In this document: piece after piece, positions 35,114 to 44,093 of the stretch | Layout: every line of letters starts with the position of its first letter | Numbering within the stretch: the stretch's first letter is position 1 | Source: Nitrospirales bacterium | Lineage (GTDB): Bacteria; Nitrospirota; Nitrospiria; Nitrospirales; UBA8639 | Length of the DNA stretch: 64,000 nucleotides | Assembly (NCBI GenBank): GCA_029261355.1 | Contig: JAJDBM010000036.1 | Location: 62,001 to 126,000, forward strand | Direction: 5' to 3' | Made by a program: the position numbers and the translations under genes | Notes under the pieces: model-generated | What the model was told of the DNA's origin: nothing | Database searches by the model: none | What the model saw: the letters and a program-made list of their open reading frames with translations, nothing else

Positions 35114-36703
35114 ATGAACACACAGTGTCGATTGAGTACTCATGTTTTTGGACTCATGATTCTCTATACTCTGACTCTCCCTTTTCATACGGCTGCCCAG
35201 GAAACCGACATCACACAAGCGCCAAACTCACTCAACGCTGGCATTCAGAAATCACTGGAAGAGCAAATCGGCAATGGGCGAGGCGACGTAGATACTCAAG
35301 GGTCATCTCTGTACATCATGAATCGTGATCCATTTCGTTCGATTCGTCGAGGACGGAATATCTTCCAACGAAAATTCACCGTCGCTCAAGGATTTGGACC
35401 ACGAACTGGAGATGGACGTGGGGATATAGAAACTGAAGGATCTATCGGAGCAGGGCTCGCTGACAGTTGCGCCGCATGCCATGGACGGCCACGTGGCTCA
35501 GCTGGATTTGGCGGAGATGTGTTTACACGTCCCGATAGTCGAGATGCTCCTCATCTATTCGGACTCGGTATTGTCGAAATGCTTGCAGACGAAATTACGA
35601 CTGACCTGCGGTCCATCAAAAATGCCGCAGTCAGTCGTGCACAACAAACAAACCGACAAGTGGTAGCACGACTAGAAAGTAAAGGCATTCGCTATGGACG
35701 AATCAAGACTTTGCCAAATGGCACCGTCGATACGTCCAACGTCAAAGGCGTGAATACGGATCTTCGAATTCGTCCATTTTTCCATGAAGGCAGCACGATT
35801 TCAATTCGTGAGTTTGTCGTTGGAGCACTAAATGCAGAAATGGGTCTTGAAGCCTTTGATCCTGACTTAACAAAGGCCGTGGCTGGAGAGAAAGTGAGAA
35901 CTCCCGCTGGAATGGTACTCGATGGGTCCATCGATGCAATCGAATCACCCCCTGCCACCAGCGAAAATGATGATCCCGATCTTGACGGAGTCGCCAATGA
36001 AATCCCAGTCAGCTTAGTCGATCATCTAGAGTTTTATCTGCTCAACTATTTTAAACCTGCCACGTATCGCCAAACAGCTCGTGTCAAGCAAGGTCGCAAA
36101 ATCTTCAAGCAAATTCAATGTACAGGTTGCCATATTCCTTCTCTGACAATCGAGCAGGATCGGAGAGTGGCTGATGTCGAAACAGTCTATAATCGACAAC
36201 GAGGCATATTTAATCGACTCTTTGCCACCGCGAAAACACTAACTCAAGAACAGCCAGATTCGGGAAATCCTCCAATTCAAGAAGCAGTCAAAAGTTCATT
36301 TCTTGTGAAAAACATCTTCGCTGATTTCAAGCGACATGACCTTGGAGCAAATTTCTGGGAACGAAATTTTGATGGAACAATCACAAAAAAATTTATGACC
36401 GAACCTCTTTGGGGAGTAGGATCGACGGCCCCATACGGTCATGATGGTCGAAGCATGAATCTCTGGTCAGTCATCATGCGTCATGGCGGTGAAGCCCAAT
36501 CATCACGAAACCAGTTCGCACGATTATCAGACAATCAACAGTCGAAGATGATTGAGTTTTTACAATCTTTAGTCTTGTTCCCGCCTGATGACACCGCATC
36601 AAACTTAAATCCAGGGAATTCCAATGCCGTTGACTATCCCCAAAACGGACATGGGAATATAGCGTTACCGAAGCTGTTTAATAATCCGAACGATCTTGAA
36701 TAA
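35114..36703 (+). CDS. Di-heme c-type oxidoreductase (DHOR, former DUF1111)
   Basis: A 529-residue exported cytochrome. The ATG at 35114 follows TGGAGG and begins a signal peptide (LMILYTLTLPFHTAAQE). Two heme c sites are visible: CAACH (codons 35468-35482) and CTGCH (36119-36133). The blocks GSAGFGGDVFTRPDSRDAPH, LFGLGIVEMLADE and TEPLWGVGSTAPYGHDGRSM are typical of the DHOR family, related to di-heme peroxidases. They act in the periplasm as electron carriers or oxidases; the substrate is unknown. It is preceded by the LPMO/protease block but separated by a terminator, so it has its own promoter. Confidence 0.85.
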   Translation: MNTQCRLSTHVFGLMILYTLTLPFHTAAQETDITQAPNSLNAGIQKSLEEQIGNGRGDVDTQGSSLYIMNRDPFRSIRRGRNIFQRKFTVAQGFGPRTGDGRGDIETEGSIGAGLADSCAACHGRPRGSAGFGGDVFTRPDSRDAPHLFGLGIVEMLADEITTDLRSIKNAAVSRAQQTNRQVVARLESKGIRYGRIKTLPNGTVDTSNVKGVNTDLRIRPFFHEGSTISIREFVVGALNAEMGLEAFDPDLTKAVAGEKVRTPAGMVLDGSIDAIESPPATSENDDPDLDGVANEIPVSLVDHLEFYLLNYFKPATYRQTARVKQGRKIFKQIQCTGCHIPSLTIEQDRRVADVETVYNRQRGIFNRLFATAKTLTQEQPDSGNPPIQEAVKSSFLVKNIFADFKRHDLGANFWERNFDGTITKKFMTEPLWGVGSTAPYGHDGRSMNLWSVIMRHGGEAQSSRNQFARLSDNQQSKMIEFLQSLVLFPPDDTASNLNPGNSNAVDYPQNGHGNIALPKLFNNPNDLE

Positions 36704-37075
36704 CAAGGAAGCTACTACATTGATCAGACACGAGACTGGCGGTTGGCTAACATTGCCAGCCGCCTGACTTCGACAATACGAATGTCAGAAGCAACCTTGA
36801 GAGTTCCTAGTATAGCCCCCCAACATTTCATAATAGCTCCTGAAATAACAGTCTCTTTGCTCCTCGCCAGGTTCTAGAAACGCTTGTCCTTGATTTCCCT
36901 CTACTCTCACGAGTAGATTTCCATCCCATCATACGATACAGTTTGCTTACCAGATCATATTTTTCATTTAGGTGATACGCTACATATGACCGAGATAGAA
37001 TAAAACTATCACGTATTTTCGTATTATCAATTGGAAACCCTACGATTCATAGATCTATTGTAAAAAGGAGACAGC
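36704..37075. other. Intergenic region after the di-heme oxidoreductase
   Basis: No gene is seen. GGCGGTTGGC (36738-36747) can pair with GCCAGCCGCC (36755-36764), one G-U pair, giving a stable hairpin without a T-run, a possible terminator for the oxidoreductase. AAAAAGGAG before 37076 serves the next gene. Confidence 0.5.
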
Positions 37076-37390
37076 ATGTTTGTCACCAATATTGAAGATG
37101 TACCTGGGAAGACTATTACAGTCTGTCATGGGATTGTTTCAGGCAGCACAGTTCGAGCAAAACATATGGGACGGGACATCATGGCAAGTCTCAAGAATAT
37201 TTTTGGAGGGGAACTTAAAGGCTACACGGAACTCTTGGGTGAATCACGAGAACAAGCCATTGAACGCATGAAGGCACAGGCTCTACAAATGGGAGCAAAC
37301 GCCATCGTCAATGTCCGTTTTTCCACATCATCAGTCGCTGCAGGGGCAGCGGAAATTTATGTCTACGGAACAGCCGTAAACGTCGAGTAA
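37076..37390 (+). CDS. YbjQ-family (heavy-metal-binding domain) protein
   Basis: A 104-residue protein that matches the YbjQ/UPF0145 family along its whole length: ITVCHGIVSGSTVRAKHMGR, LKNIFGGELKGYTELLGESR, ANAIVNVRFSTSSVAAGAAE and IYVYGTAV. The family forms pentameric or decameric rings and is called heavy-metal-binding, though this is not proven in most members. AAAAGGAG lies before the ATG. A second, membrane-tethered copy and an M48 protease follow in the same direction. Confidence 0.92.
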   Translation: MFVTNIEDVPGKTITVCHGIVSGSTVRAKHMGRDIMASLKNIFGGELKGYTELLGESREQAIERMKAQALQMGANAIVNVRFSTSSVAAGAAEIYVYGTAVNVE

Positions 37391-37489
37391 GCGATGGCCA
37401 TTTCCATAAAGATCCGGTTTATACTGTGTGATGCCGCGAAATATACGTTAAGAACAGATTGGTTCATGATTTGAAGGATATACAATAGT

Positions 37490-37960
37490 ATGGAAAATAT
37501 TGCCGTTATCGTCATCCTGGTTTCATTGGGATATTTCTTTGGCAGAATGGCTGAAAATAAACATTATCAATCCATACGAGAACGAGAACAGGCCTTTCTC
37601 TCATTACCCACCACGTCGACCAAAAAACCTATGGGAAACATTGACCATATCAGTCATGTTCAACTGGTACATGGAAATGTTGTCATTTCAGTTGACTATT
37701 TCAAACGATTTCTGGCAACACTCAGAAACATCTTTGGCGGCCCGATTCAAGCCTATGAAACACTCCTGGACCGTGCAAGACGAGAAGCCGTGTTACGTCT
37801 CAAAGAAAGTTGCCCGGATGCCAATCAAATTATTAACCTCCGCCTCGAAACATCTTCAATTTCAAAAGGGGACAGCGAACGTATAGGATCGGTTGAAGTC
37901 CTAGCTTACGGAACAGCCATCTACCATCAGGACAGCAATGCTCAGGCTCCCATCCTGTGA
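37490..37960 (+). CDS. Membrane-anchored YbjQ-family protein
   Basis: A 156-residue protein: an N-terminal membrane helix (IAVIVILVSLGYFFG), a short linker, then a YbjQ domain diverged from its neighbour's (HVQLVHGNVVISVDYFKRFL, LRNIFGGPIQAYETLLDRAR, then VEVLAYGTAIYH). It faces the cytoplasm or periplasm next to the M48 protease, whose GTG start overlaps its stop (GTGA). The pairing of a free and an anchored YbjQ protein with an M48 protease suggests a membrane quality-control unit. Confidence 0.85.
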   Translation: MENIAVIVILVSLGYFFGRMAENKHYQSIREREQAFLSLPTTSTKKPMGNIDHISHVQLVHGNVVISVDYFKRFLATLRNIFGGPIQAYETLLDRARREAVLRLKESCPDANQIINLRLETSSISKGDSERIGSVEVLAYGTAIYHQDSNAQAPIL

Positions 37961-38793
37961 AGTACCAACCTTCCTTACCTGAACACAACGATAACGTTTC
38001 CCATCACCACCCCGTTCGTGAATTCGTCATTCTGATCTTTGGTGTCGTTGGCCTAGTCGTGATTAGTTTTTTGATACTCGGGTTATTCGTAGACCAGGCG
38101 GTTAACTATATTTCGCCAGAAGATGAAGCACAGTTATTCGCCAAGGTTGATCTAAGCGGTGCATTTGGCGATGAGGAGTCGTCTACAACACAGGAGCTTC
38201 TGCAACAACTCATTGATTCACTTGGACGATGTCACAATATTTTATTTCCTCTTACCGTTCATCTCATCAAGTCAGAAGACATCAATGCCCTGGCCTTGCC
38301 AGGTGGTGACATTGTCATTTTCTCAGCATTACTCAAGCAACTACCCTCCATCAATGGCCTCACCTTCGTCTTAGCTCATGAATTGGGACATTTCAAGAAC
38401 CGAGATCACCTTCGCTCCATGGGACGTGGGCTCGTCTTAGCTGCGCTTATTACCTATTTCGCAGGTGCTAACTCTGACGTCTCACAAATGCTGGCATCGT
38501 CCATGACGCTTGGACAAACCAAATATTCTCAAAGCCGAGAGAGCAAAGCCGATGAGACAGCTCTCGATATCCTGAATTGCTACTATGGGCATGTAGGGGG
38601 TGCAACTGACCTCTTTGAAACGCTTCAACAAGAAGAGGAAGGATCAGGCTCAGAGCTATTTCATTATTTTGACAGTCATCCGGAAATTCAAAAAAGAATT
38701 GAGATGATCCATGCACTAAGCAAGAAACAAGGTTATCAAGTAGGTGAAACTCAACCCTTAAATGATCACTTTGCTATCCAAGACACTCTTTAA
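37957..38793 (+). CDS. M48-family zinc metalloprotease
   Basis: A 278-residue protein starting with GTG coupled to the gene before. It has one N-terminal membrane helix (LIFGVVGLVVISFLILGLFV) and an M48 catalytic domain: LALPGGDIVIFSALLKQ, then LAHELGHFKNRDHL (HExxH) and SRESKADETALDIL (third ligand Glu). A Glu/Ser-rich loop and SHPEIQKRIEMI close the domain. It probably cuts misfolded membrane or periplasmic proteins. Its 3' end overlaps the convergent SDR gene by 36 bases. Confidence 0.88.
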   Translation: MKYQPSLPEHNDNVSHHHPVREFVILIFGVVGLVVISFLILGLFVDQAVNYISPEDEAQLFAKVDLSGAFGDEESSTTQELLQQLIDSLGRCHNILFPLTVHLIKSEDINALALPGGDIVIFSALLKQLPSINGLTFVLAHELGHFKNRDHLRSMGRGLVLAALITYFAGANSDVSQMLASSMTLGQTKYSQSRESKADETALDILNCYYGHVGGATDLFETLQQEEEGSGSELFHYFDSHPEIQKRIEMIHALSKKQGYQVGETQPLNDHFAIQDTL

Positions 38794-39603
38794 TGGAAGA
38801 AATAACTCCCCCTTATACAGACTCTGTAATTCCACACGTCCGATGTGAGGGGCTTGTTGTTCATGACGACTCTCAATTTTAAACTTTGCCGGCAATCCCA
38901 TTTTTTTCATTAAGTATTGGGCTAACTCCACTCGAGAGATCGCACGTGTTGCTGAAATGTGACGTATGCCGACTTCAGGACTATGAGCCAGAGCCATCAC
39001 TCGCACCACTAATTCACGCATCCACACCACGGAACGATACTCATCCTCAATGATCGTGACCGGTAAACTTTTCTGAGTACGATACCGAAGCCAATCCCAA
39101 TGGCCCGTTCGGCCATCGGGCGAATCACCTATTCCGAGGCCAGTCCGAATCACTAACGAACCGGCTCTCTGTAGCACTCGTTGCTCAGCTTCCACCCGTG
39201 TTCGACCATACATACTAATAGGACAGGGTGGCGACTCCTCATGGTAGATCCCATCACCACCAAACACATGATCCGATGATACATAAACTAACCGAGTCTT
39301 ATCTGGTAACACAGCCATTACACGCTCAACATGCTGGACATTGACTTCGTTTGCCCAATCTGGAGACGACTCACATTTCGTCACATCACACACCGCATGA
39401 CAGTACAACAGAAGATCTGGGTTGGTTCGTTCAAAAATCTCTTGAATCCAATTGGAATCCTCCAGCTTCAAAGCAGGCCAAGATCGTACAGGTTTTGAGC
39501 GATTACCCGGTGAAATATACGGTTGAACAATATCCGGAAAAAGCCTGGCAAGATGAAAGCCCAACAGTGATGTGGCACCAAAGAGAAGTATCGAACAAGT
39601 CAT
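38758..39603 (-). CDS. RmlD-like SDR / sugar-nucleotide reductase
   Basis: A 281-residue extended SDR. The N-terminal Rossmann start is modified (ILLFGATSLLGFHLARLFPD). It has LLYCHAVCDVTKCE, LVYVSSDHVFGGDGIYHEES and the catalytic MYGRTRVEAEQRVL (YxxxK-like, here with Arg). These features resemble dTDP-4-dehydrorhamnose reductases. The lysine of YxxxK is replaced by arginine (YGRTR), so activity or substrate may differ. It is alone on its strand and overlaps the protease gene tail to tail. Confidence 0.75.
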   Translation of the reverse strand: MTCSILLFGATSLLGFHLARLFPDIVQPYISPGNRSKPVRSWPALKLEDSNWIQEIFERTNPDLLLYCHAVCDVTKCESSPDWANEVNVQHVERVMAVLPDKTRLVYVSSDHVFGGDGIYHEESPPCPISMYGRTRVEAEQRVLQRAGSLVIRTGLGIGDSPDGRTGHWDWLRYRTQKSLPVTIIEDEYRSVVWMRELVVRVMALAHSPEVGIRHISATRAISRVELAQYLMKKMGLPAKFKIESRHEQQAPHIGRVELQSLYKGELFLPLKSVLDSKVII

Positions 39604-39805
39604 AGATTGATTAGTCCAAATCTGATCAAAGAGACAATGTCAGGTCCAAGCATGCACTATTAAAAAGCAGATGTTCAACCATCTCAATCTATCACTCTTA
39701 ATAGGTAACATTTTGGGGAAATTTAATCACTGACCGTTTGGGTGCGCCTTCTTACATGCATGTATAATTTCTCATCACCATGAGCGAGATTTGAACATTT
39801 CAATA

Positions 39806-40108
39806 CTACGATTTTTCTCGTGAATACAAATAAGCCGGGAAGGCGCAGCACAACCCAATAGTGAGATTGAGGACGATGAATACATATGGTTTCGGACCAT
39901 CTGATTCGTTAACTTCTCGAAACATAAATAACCAGAAGAAAAAGGATGCCAGAAGAAGATCTGCGCTGAAACCAGCAGCAGCACCATTGACAAAAAGCGC
40001 AGAGATAAACGCAGAGACGTTCAACCCTTCGGCCTGGATGAACCCGAAAAAGAAAAAATACGGGACAATAGCACCCAAGATAGCGAGGAATAGATAGAGT
40101 TTCTTCAT
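39806..40108 (-). CDS. DUF2834 membrane protein
   Basis: A 100-residue protein with three membrane helices (LYLFLAILGAIVPYFFFFGF, ADLLLASFFFWLFMF, VFIVLNLTIGLCCAFPAYLY). The ATG at 40108 has AAAGGAG before it, so the frame from 40153 is not used. This is the compact DUF2834 arrangement, with the acidic-aromatic second helix (SFFFWLFMFRE). The function is unknown. Confidence 0.85.
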   Translation of the reverse strand: MKKLYLFLAILGAIVPYFFFFGFIQAEGLNVSAFISALFVNGAAAGFSADLLLASFFFWLFMFREVNESDGPKPYVFIVLNLTIGLCCAFPAYLYSREKS

Positions 40109-41458
40109 AACCTCTCCTTTATTGTGAACGCAACCTAGAGCGAGCCTGCCCAATCAGGCAATAGTTTACCGGCATTGGGTCACACTATGCATACGAATTG
40201 AGTCTTCGCTTTCATTTGCCTCTCACGTTTGAGCTTAGGCGTTTCTCTTTGAGGTTCCCTGCATCGAGGTTATACGTCCTTGATAAACCCAAATCCTGTC
40301 CAGCTTAGGCCAGGAGTGGCCATGCTCCCCTGTCCCAAGAGTTGTCAAAAAAAAGTGAGCCGACAAATGGCTCTTGCATGGAAATTTCCAATGTCGGGAA
40401 AGGAAGTCATCAATCTGTATCCAGATCAAGCATATTATAGGCAAAGCTCTCCAAGAAACAGTACTGTCATCACTAATTTAGCGCAGCATTTGGCCACCCA
40501 TTTTGTTGATCCAGAAGCCATATCCGAGAACGCACTTCAGGAGTTGTCGATCATTCAGGTACCCAGGCTCTCAGACGATGCTCATATGAGCATCCAGAGG
40601 GGCTTTGGGGTCATCTAAAAGGGTAATTTTGACATTAGACGAGGGCATTCACTTGCAAGAACAATGGAAGGCCAACTCTGGCCAGACAATCTACACACAG
40701 TTATTTTATAATTTGACGCCAGAAAATGATGATAGAACCAACTCTCACGGTTACTTGATCTATAGAGAGGTAAATCAAGACACGAATCATTAAGGAATAC
40801 GAAACAGATCTTTGCAAAATAAATAATTCTGAGGATGACATGAAGCAAATGGTGGTTGAGGCAGAATGTGCAGAAATGGGTGTGACTAGGAACTTGGGCA
40901 CATCAAGGGTGACTCGCAATAGCCATGCTACATTGACAAGAGTATCCTCCCATTCGTCCTGCCCGATCTAGGAGTGGACTAGCTTTTTGCAAAATAAGGT
41001 CGAATTAAGTATGGTTTTTCCATATCGATAACCAACGACTGGCTTTACTCAGTTAAACCGAGGCAGAGAAGGTGCGAATAGGTTCCTTTCTGTCTACATG
41101 CCCCATACATCCTTAATCAAGGATCACTATGGTTTCAGGATTCCCTTCTCAAAAACATCTCAAATTGATACGAATTACGATGAATGCGCCAAAAACCATC
41201 CTCTTGTATTGCTTTCATTGAAAAGTATGTTCTATTTACTACGCATGCTTTGCAAAACATAATTCTGACCACTTCGTTGAATCTGGAACCAAACAGGTCA
41301 AGATAATACAGCCGCTAGACGATCAGCAAGATCTAAATCACTGACTTTGGTCTACAGAGAGATGATTTGAGATAAAATATTTCCGTTAATGTGTGCTCCC
41401 AAACTGCACCAATCAGCGAAGTTGATGGTGCTTTTTACATTTCTGGAAGGATGAACAA
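40109..41458. other. Gene-poor region with possible remnants
   Basis: No supported gene in about 1350 bases. A 112-codon frame at 40280-40618 has no good ribosome-binding site and matches no family I know. Three copies of TTTGCAAAA occur; two of them (40811-40832 and 41249-41268) extend into ATAATTCTGA. The rest looks like decayed sequence or an old insertion. The promoter of the sensor operon must lie near its right end. Confidence 0.55.
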
Positions 41459-42079
41459 ATGGATCTCCAAACCATAGCCTCAAGTCAATTCATGCCCCAT
41501 GGAATGTGCTTCCTTTGGGAGCCGCTAGTATTATGGCTGCATGTGATCGCCGACACGTTGCTTGCCCTATCATATTTTTCGATCCCCATTGCGCTGGCAT
41601 ATTTTGCAATTACAGGGAGCAAAATTCCATTTTTTGCAGATCGTGGTCGAACTTTACAGTTCAAAATTCTTCTGGCGTTATTTGTGGTGATGTTTACGGG
41701 CTGTGCTCTTACCCACGCGATGGGAGTGTGGACCATTTGGCATCCAGATTATTTCGTCTCAGGACTCCTGAAGTTTATTGCTGGTGTCATCTCAATAGGC
41801 ACAGCCATCTTATTGTGGCCGATGGTTCGAAAATTCGTGAGTCTTCCCAATTTATATAGCCTACAAGAAGCCAACTTGACTCTTGAGCAAGAAATCCAAA
41901 GACGGCAAAAAATAGAACAGGATTTACGCTTGCGTACCGAAGAACTGAGCCAATCCAACAAGCAATTGACGAAAGCCAATCAGTATATGACCGGACGGGA
42001 ACTCAAAATGATCGAATTGAAAGGCGAGGTCAACGATCTCTCTCGAGCGTTGAATCAACCACTTCCTTACGAAGCATGA
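41459..42079 (+). CDS. Ethylene-receptor-like sensor domain protein without kinase
   Basis: A 206-residue protein. Three membrane helices (residues 20-115) match the ethylene-binding domain of plant ETR1 and cyanobacterial homologues. PHGMCFLWEPLVLWLHVIAD and ALSYFSIPIALAYF match helix 1, and FTGCALTHAMGVWTIWHPDY carries the copper-binding Cys82 and His86. A coiled coil follows (EANLTLEQEIQRRQKIEQDL, then LSQSNKQLTKAN) and the protein stops there, without GAF, kinase or receiver domain. Its stop overlaps the start of the next kinase gene (ATGA), so it most likely feeds that kinase through the coiled coil. Copper and ethylene binding are inferred from the residues. Confidence 0.88.
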   Translation: MDLQTIASSQFMPHGMCFLWEPLVLWLHVIADTLLALSYFSIPIALAYFAITGSKIPFFADRGRTLQFKILLALFVVMFTGCALTHAMGVWTIWHPDYFVSGLLKFIAGVISIGTAILLWPMVRKFVSLPNLYSLQEANLTLEQEIQRRQKIEQDLRLRTEELSQSNKQLTKANQYMTGRELKMIELKGEVNDLSRALNQPLPYEA

Positions 42080-44088
42080 TAGACGTTAAAAAAGTGGACT
42101 CCCAATTTTGTGAGGCTACTCGAGCTCCTAACGCGGAAATACCTCCCTCATGGTTGACGTTCTCAGCTCTGGGCCACAAGCTATTCTCCCTCGCCTTGAT
42201 ATTGCTGGCTGGGATCACTGATGCCTTGACTCCATTGGGAGTCGCAGTCGGCGTTCTCTATGTGTTGCCCATTATTTCCACGTTGCCACTCTACAATCCC
42301 ACGACAACGCGACTGATGGCTCTTACAACTATTAGCATGATTTTAACAGGATATTGGATATCTCCAGCAGGAGGTCTCTATTGGATGGTAATCACAAATC
42401 GCGTCCTGTCTATTCTAGCCGTGGGGGGGACTTACTTCATCGTTATACAAGCGATTCAAGCTTCTGAGACCTCAAAAATCATGAGTAAGATCTTGGAACG
42501 GGAACAAACAAAACAAACTGTGATTTTAGAGGAAAAGCATCGAGCCATGCTCAACTTACTCGAGGATTTTGCACAGGCTCGGAAGTGGATCGAGGAAAGT
42601 AAGGAACGATTTGATCTGGCTATTAGCGGGACGAATGACGGGATATGGGATTGGACTGATGTCACCAAAGATCATGAATGGTGGTCACCGCAATTATACG
42701 GTTTATTGGGGTATCAACCAGATGAATTCTCGCCATGTCGTTCCAAGTTCAAAGACATGCTTCACCCCGATGATCATGAGAGAACCTTTCAGCTTCTTCA
42801 GGACCACTTTGATAAGAATGAGCCATACGATATTGAATACCGACTACTGACGAAATCAGGCGACTACCGCTGGTTTCATGGACGGGGTAACACCCTGAGA
42901 GATAAGACTCGGCGTCCACTGAGGATGACTGGGTCAATTCAAGATATCACCACGCGGAAGGAAGCTGAAGATGCCTTCTTACAGTTGAATCGATATCATT
43001 CACTTATTCTCGCATCTGCGGGTGAAGGGATCTATGGCTTAGATCTCCAGGGAAAGAGCACGTTCGTAAATCCTGCTGCAGCGACAATGTTAGGGTATGA
43101 ACCAGAAGAGTTGATTGGTTGTCCGATGCATGTGACCATCCATCATACCAAACAGGATGGTTCACCCTACCCCCCCAAAGACTGTCCGATGTATATGGCC
43201 TATCGCGATGGATCAGTCTATCACGTCGAAGAGGAGGTCCTCTGGCGAAAAAATGGAACAAGTCTGCAGGTCGACTATACGAGCACACCAATTCGTGGTA
43301 AGCACAATGAACTTCTTGGTGCAGTGGTCGTTTTTAAAGATACAACCCTGCGCCACCAGGTAGAGGTTGAACGAGAGCAATTCATTTCCAAACTCGAACA
43401 AACCAATACAGAATTGGAACAGTTTACCTACACGGTCTCACACGATCTCAAGAGTCCCTTGGTGACGATTCGAGGGTTTATTGGATATGTGCAGAAAGGG
43501 CTCATCGAAAATAACAGAGAGCAGATAGAATCAGATTTGAAGCGCATCGACACCGCTGCCGAGAAAATGCAAATACTCTTAGAGAATTTACATGCACTCT
43601 CCCGTGTAGGAAAAGGCGTGGGTTCATTTGAAGACCTTGACCTACATGACGTGGCCCAAGAAGCACTTGAACTCACAACCGGATTTCTTGAACGAGGCTC
43701 GCACGTTCGAATCCATATATCTTCAGCCCTCCCAACAGTACAAGGCGATCGAATCCGTCTTGTAGAGCTGTTCCAAAATTTGCTCGAGAATGCATTCAAG
43801 TTTTTGGGACAACAGGTTAATCCGTGTATTGAAGTTGACGCCCGACAGGATGACGAAGCCCAAGTGATCCTTGTGCGTGACAATGGCATCGGAATTAAAC
43901 CAGCCTATCACACAAAAGTATTTGAGATATTCGAACGACTTCAGACAACAATACCAGGCACTGGAGTAGGCTTAGCCCTTGCCAAACGTATTGTCATGTT
44001 GCATCATGGCCGCATCTGGATCGAATCTGATGGGTACGGAAAGGGCACGACCGTGTGCATGATCATTCCGGTCAGCACGAAAGGTTAA
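42076..44088 (+). CDS. Membrane PAS-PAS sensor histidine kinase
   Basis: A 670-residue kinase. Residues 30-130 form about three or four membrane helices (LFSLALILLAGITDALTPLG, VGVLYVLPIIS, TNRVLSILAVGGTYFIVIQA). Then come a coiled coil, a PAS_3-type domain (AISGTNDGIWDWTD to IQDITTRKEAE), a second PAS domain (LILASAGEGIYGLDLQ) and HisKA with the phospho-acceptor histidine (FTYTVSHDLKSPLVTIRG). An HATPase domain ends it (LLENAFKFLG, DNGIGIKP, GTGVGLALAKRIV). It overlaps the ethylene-sensor gene and sits five bases before the hybrid regulator. It probably passes phosphate to the receiver domains encoded next. Confidence 0.92.
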   Translation: MIDVKKVDSQFCEATRAPNAEIPPSWLTFSALGHKLFSLALILLAGITDALTPLGVAVGVLYVLPIISTLPLYNPTTTRLMALTTISMILTGYWISPAGGLYWMVITNRVLSILAVGGTYFIVIQAIQASETSKIMSKILEREQTKQTVILEEKHRAMLNLLEDFAQARKWIEESKERFDLAISGTNDGIWDWTDVTKDHEWWSPQLYGLLGYQPDEFSPCRSKFKDMLHPDDHERTFQLLQDHFDKNEPYDIEYRLLTKSGDYRWFHGRGNTLRDKTRRPLRMTGSIQDITTRKEAEDAFLQLNRYHSLILASAGEGIYGLDLQGKSTFVNPAAATMLGYEPEELIGCPMHVTIHHTKQDGSPYPPKDCPMYMAYRDGSVYHVEEEVLWRKNGTSLQVDYTSTPIRGKHNELLGAVVVFKDTTLRHQVEVEREQFISKLEQTNTELEQFTYTVSHDLKSPLVTIRGFIGYVQKGLIENNREQIESDLKRIDTAAEKMQILLENLHALSRVGKGVGSFEDLDLHDVAQEALELTTGFLERGSHVRIHISSALPTVQGDRIRLVELFQNLLENAFKFLGQQVNPCIEVDARQDDEAQVILVRDNGIGIKPAYHTKVFEIFERLQTTIPGTGVGLALAKRIVMLHHGRIWIESDGYGKGTTVCMIIPVSTKG

Positions 44089-44093
44089 ACAAT

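Noticed and set aside
36738-36764. Hairpin after the di-heme oxidoreductase as a certain terminator
   Set aside because: The stem is good but no T-run follows; noted only in the intergenic entry.
40280-40618. 112-codon frame as a gene
   Set aside because: No ribosome-binding site, odd composition, no recognisable domain; left as part of a gene-poor region.
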